DNA of 64,000 nt from Candidatus Bathyarchaeota archaeon. Lineage in GTDB: Archaea; Thermoproteota; Bathyarchaeia; Bathyarchaeales; SOJC01. Each line of letters starts with the position of its first letter. Position 1 is the first letter of the stretch. The stretch is from assembly GCA_023131225.1 (NCBI GenBank), contig JAGLZW010000025.1:1-64000 (forward strand), read 5' to 3'. The position numbers were made by a program, and so were the translations under genes. The notes below the pieces were generated by a model, which searched no databases, was not told where the DNA came from, and was given only the letters and a program-made list of their open reading frames with translations. Below are positions 61,308 through 64,000 of the stretch, piece after piece.

Positions 61308-62306
61308 ATGAAAGAATACCAGATTTTGAAGAAGAAATTAGGTGTTCCTGATAACCTGATGTCGATTTTAACGAGACTAGTATCGCAGGAAGAAAGCCAA
61401 GTTTTAGCTTTGATAACGGAAGAGTTTCTCACAGCTTTCACTATTGCAGAAAAACTTGGAGAGAGGAACCCGGAGAAGCTTTCTTCAATTCTCAAAACCC
61501 TTTATCAGAAGGGCTTTCTTTATAAGAAGACGATTGATGGTGAAGAAGCCTATCGGTGTAGGAGCTTCTACGACATAATTCGATCACATCTCGAAGAACA
61601 TAGATACAATGAGTTAGAATTCAAGAATCTTCATATGCTTCAGCAATACTATATGTCAACAAGGGTTAGAAAAACCGAAAAGACCATAAAAAATGGCGAG
61701 CTGAAATATTCTTCTGCAGTCATACCTGTAAAGGAAGCATTTTTCCCAAAACAATATGTACTGCCCACACAACAAGCCATTGAATTCCTGAGGAAAGCCA
61801 AAACTATCGGTCTCGCCAAGTGTGGATGTCGTGTGGCCTTCAAAAACTGCGACAACCCTGTAGACACCTGTCTTCTCTTGGATGAGGAGGCTGAATATCT
61901 AATATCGCGAGGGCACGCCAAAAAGATACAAATTGAAGAAGCAAAGAAGGTTCTCAAGATTGCAAATGAAGCTGGTCTAGTCCATCTCACGTTGTACTTG
62001 CCTGGCCAGAAAATCTATGCCGTTTGCAGCTGTTGTCCATGTTGTTGCCACGATCTGCAAGCGCTATTAAAGTATGGAAAGACTTTCTTCACGGCCAAAT
62101 CTGACTATGTTGCAACATGCGATACAGACCTTTGTATTGGATGTGGCGTATGTGTTGAAAGATGTGTATTTGGTGCCAGAGAAATGCAAAATGGAAAATC
62201 GGTGGTGAAAGAGGAAAATTGTTATGGATGTGGACTATGCGTTGCAACATGTCCCACGAATGCCTCTGAGCTTATCCTTCGAAAGAAAAATAGCGCAGTA
62301 AATTGA
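61308..62306 (+). CDS. wHTH plus 4Fe-4S ferredoxin-domain protein
   Basis: A 332-residue protein. The N-terminal 100 residues are a winged-helix-like domain (AFTIAEKLGERNPEKLSSILKTLYQKG). A middle region has cysteine groups KCGCRVAFKNCDNPVDTC and CSCCPCCCHDL. Two classical [4Fe-4S] motifs close the protein: CIGCGVCVERC and CYGCGLCVATCP. ATG at 61308 follows GAGGAG. It may be a redox-responsive regulator or electron carrier for an unlisted enzyme. The next small gene is 10 bases away. Confidence 0.85.
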   Translation: MKEYQILKKKLGVPDNLMSILTRLVSQEESQVLALITEEFLTAFTIAEKLGERNPEKLSSILKTLYQKGFLYKKTIDGEEAYRCRSFYDIIRSHLEEHRYNELEFKNLHMLQQYYMSTRVRKTEKTIKNGELKYSSAVIPVKEAFFPKQYVLPTQQAIEFLRKAKTIGLAKCGCRVAFKNCDNPVDTCLLLDEEAEYLISRGHAKKIQIEEAKKVLKIANEAGLVHLTLYLPGQKIYAVCSCCPCCCHDLQALLKYGKTFFTAKSDYVATCDTDLCIGCGVCVERCVFGAREMQNGKSVVKEENCYGCGLCVATCPTNASELILRKKNSAVN

Positions 62307-62316
62307 AGGAGAGAGG

Positions 62317-62511
62317 ATGATGTTAGGTGAACTCGATGAAAAGGCAAAATTGAAGCGTGCAGGTGGACTACTCAATTCAGTCATAAAGGGTTTGAACGAA
62401 AATAACTTGGAAACTAGGCAGAAGATTATAGAACTATGTGGTGAACCTTGCGCATGCGAGGACGGAGACCTCGACATCGCCAAAAAGATCGCTGAAGAGT
62501 GCACGTGCTAA
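62317..62511 (+). CDS. Small protein with Cys-rich end
   Basis: A 64-residue protein: helical first half (EKAKLKRAGGLLNSVIKGLNEN), then CGEPCACEDGDLDIAKKIAEECTC with five cysteines. ATG at 62317 or 62320 after GGAGAGG. It shares an operon with the 4Fe-4S protein and may carry or bind its cluster. Confidence 0.65.
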   Translation: MMLGELDEKAKLKRAGGLLNSVIKGLNENNLETRQKIIELCGEPCACEDGDLDIAKKIAEECTC

Positions 62512-62707
62512 CCATTCTGAACCAAAAGAAGAGGAGATTAAGGAAATCTTAAAAAGGAGAAAAGGACGACCAGAAGCGTGCGCATCACCATTACTGATTC
62601 TGTCTTTTCCCTTAGTTTTATGACTTGTGGAAGAAACTTCAATCTAATAGAAAAAAGGGAAGTGGTGGTTATTAGCTTTGGTTTTCTTTTCCGCTATCTC
62701 GTTCATT

Positions 62708-63232
62708 TTAAGGATATATTACTGTACCCGTTGCATCCATTTCCGCGTTTGTGAACCATCCAGTAGCTGGATCCATTTCGTACCATAACGAATATGGACC
62801 CATTTTCGTTATACCCTCGAAAGAGCCTGTACAATGAGTGCCTACATATGTACCCGAGGTTGTGCCTGAGAGGGGACCAGTAACTGTGAGCTTACCTCTA
62901 GCAGTGCCTGCAACGGTACCCTGTCCAGGAATGGTAATTAGCCATTTTCCGCTATAGGTTCCCTTTCCAGTTTTCAGGTTGAGGCTTAAATGCTCAAACC
63001 ATACATCAAATGTCCCTTCGTCGGCAAAGGTACCTTCATACGATCCTGACCAATGCATATCCTTTATGTGCATGATGTTGTCTGCATACCACAATTTGCT
63101 GGGAAAGTCAAACACATCGAATACTATATGATCCCAATAATTAGGATCTTTTGTTATGGACTTTGCTGATGAAATTGTCATCATCGATAGTACTAGTAGG
63201 ACCATAGTTGGAATCAAGATTTTCTTGTTCAT
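62708..63232 (-). CDS. Secreted hypothetical protein
   Basis: A 174-residue protein. Signal peptide (KKILIPTMVLLVLSMMTISSA), then a beta-rich body with repeated GT/GS-rich strands (GTFADEGTFDVWFEHLSL, GKGTYSGKWLITIPGQG, GTTSGTYVGTHCTGSFEG). It is like small lipocalin-type or beta-barrel surface proteins. No function is known. Confidence 0.75.
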   Translation of the reverse strand: MNKKILIPTMVLLVLSMMTISSAKSITKDPNYWDHIVFDVFDFPSKLWYADNIMHIKDMHWSGSYEGTFADEGTFDVWFEHLSLNLKTGKGTYSGKWLITIPGQGTVAGTARGKLTVTGPLSGTTSGTYVGTHCTGSFEGITKMGPYSLWYEMDPATGWFTNAEMDATGTVIYP

Positions 63233-63743
63233 GAGAGTTCTTCCTAGAGTGTTTCTTTTTTGCGATAAATGTTTTAAGACTTATGTAACATTTTTCTAGA
63301 ACACAACCCCTGCACGCATACATGCGGAGTGCTTTTGATGGTTTTTGTCTATTTAATAGGACGATAAGCGTCATACATATAAGGTATGTTCCAAAATATA
63401 TTCCACCCTGTTGCCATGCCAACATTCACCAAAGTCGTGTTGAATAAAAGCTGGTTTACCCGGAAGGACTACGGCAACTATGTTTCTTGTCGCCGCATAC
63501 ATACATGCAGAATAAATGCCTCTTTCTTGAGTTGATAAGAGTGGCAGGCACTTGTGCGCGAGGGGATTGCAGGTTCAATGTTATAAATTTGGTGCATCGC
63601 GCGCGCATTGGAGGTGATTAGATGCCCATCATCAAAGAACAGGATCTAAACAAAATTAGGAAAATTCTAGAGCGCGCGCAAACACGCAATATTTATGTAG
63701 TGGCTGTCTACTGAACAATTGGCAAATAAAAAATTGACAAAAC
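63233..63743. other. Gene-free region with third copy of integrase-upstream repeat
   Basis: At 63551-63598 the sequence (TTGTGCGCGAGGGGATTGCA, then TTCAATGTTATAAATTTGGTGC) matches the segments at 42794-42843 and 60902-60950, but no integrase fragment precedes it. A mini-frame of 30 codons starts at ATG 63621 after GGAGGTGAT. Several GCGCGC tracts (63600, 63673). Confidence 0.55.
63621..63713 (+). CDS. Very small frame with a strong ribosome site
   Basis: A 30-residue frame, MPIIKEQDLNKIRKILERAQ and NIYVVAVY, ATG after GGAGGTGATTAG. It may be a truncated gene or a true mini-protein; it is too short to judge. Confidence 0.3.
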
Positions 63744-64000
63744 ATGGTGAACGTATTGGGAGAAGATGAAAGAACCCAAACAGGTGTCTCTCTTAAGGTA
63801 ATAGCGTTGATTTCAGTGCTAGCATTCTTTTTCATATTCATGATAGCCTTCGGATTGGTTATGGTAGTTCAAGTTGGCGTGGGACATGCTGTAATACTTG
63901 TAGACCCTATTACAAGATCAACTAGTGATCCAATACTAGGTCCAACGTACACAATTAAAGCGCCTTGGGTTACTGCTGTTGACATTTACTATGCTACAGA
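63744..64000 (+). CDS. Prohibitin-family SPFH protein, N-terminal part (cut by window edge)
   Basis: From ATG at 63744, 85 codons to the window end. A membrane helix (about 20-45, VIALISVLAFFFIFMIAFGLVM) is followed by VVQVGVGHAVILVDPIT and then GPTYTIKAPWVTAVDIYYAT, the standard start of a prohibitin-like SPFH domain (VGAGHRGVV-like followed by G-x-x-FxIP-like). It is a second SPFH protein besides the slipin at 2856. Confidence 0.8.
   Translation, partial: MVNVLGEDERTQTGVSLKVIALISVLAFFFIFMIAFGLVMVVQVGVGHAVILVDPITRSTSDPILGPTYTIKAPWVTAVDIYYAT

Noticed and set aside
61052-61495. A 147-residue minus-strand frame
   Set aside because: It overlaps the 4Fe-4S protein start antisense and has no domain or start signal.
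63141-63425. A 94-residue minus-strand frame
   Set aside because: It overlaps the signal peptide of the secreted protein on the same strand in a different frame; no features of its own.
1-64000. CRISPR array
   Set aside because: No regularly spaced 25-37 base repeats were seen anywhere, and no cas gene.

Overview
The window looks like a chromosomal contig from an uncultured archaeon. Pointers are a PAC2-type proteasome assembly chaperone, slipin plus NfeD protease pair, AsnC/Lrp regulators, archaeal winged-helix and zinc-ribbon proteins, an archaeal-type ThrRS editing domain, frequent TTG/GTG starts, GGTGATT-type ribosome binding sites and a tRNA-Pro without encoded CCA. Dockerin-bearing secreted proteins in a moderately AT-rich genome would fit a Bathyarchaeia-like lineage, but no 16S or marker phylogeny is possible here, so that is a guess.

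Layout. 1-12.6 kb is ordinary chromosome: end of a DEAD-box helicase, a decayed MFS gene, nfeD-slipin, a VIT1/CCC1-like carrier, MscL, an AIM24-like protein, glutamine synthetase, a transglutaminase-fold protein. 12.6-22.8 kb is accessory: a single-polypeptide restriction-modification enzyme, a transposase relic, an Apea-type HEPN protein, a small winged-helix regulator, a tyrosine recombinase with a coiled-coil tail, then an MFS transporter and a PAC2 protein. This stretch is bracketed by two copies of an odd 46-bp sequence. 22.9-33.7 kb is chromosomal: TrmO overlapping a metallo-beta-lactamase-fold enzyme, CPBP protease, radical SAM protein, two very large secreted proteins (arylsulfotransferase-CARDB-dockerin and a seven-repeat propeller), Lrp regulator, flavodoxin. 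A complete tRNA-Pro at 34.0 kb is fused to a fossil integrase fragment. 34.2-41.1 kb is an iron-uptake region: two divergent feo operons share a promoter region with two perfect palindromes. One operon has a FeoB split into separate G-protein and membrane genes, plus FeoC-like and DtxR-like regulators.

42.5-61 kb is the most unusual part. A roughly 18-kb region is bounded by direct repeats that carry the 3' part of a tRNA-Gln(CTG) plus the 5' end of an integrase gene. The right copy is a whole SSV-type integrase gene with the tRNA sequence inside its reading frame; the left copy is only the N-terminal fragment, which encodes a ribbon-helix-helix domain. A further decayed integrase C-terminus lies at 58.0 kb, so repeated or tandem integrations have happened here. 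The cargo holds a likely replication module (HTH protein, AAA+ ATPase with C-terminal winged helix, small wHTH), two clusters of AT-rich palindromic repeats that could be origin or operator sites, two PD-(D/E)XK-like nucleases and a third nuclease-like protein, a DnaJ-type zinc-finger protein with a possible TIR-like tail, a stand-alone ThrRS editing domain next to a methyltransferase, an Fe-S glycosylase-like protein with a DUF6884-like partner, a DUF5677-like protein, and an overlapping nucleotidyltransferase/unknown gene pair that resembles a two-gene defence or toxin-antitoxin module. 61-64 kb returns to more chromosome-like genes (ferredoxin-type protein, secreted protein, start of a prohibitin homologue), but it contains a third stray copy of the integrase upstream region.
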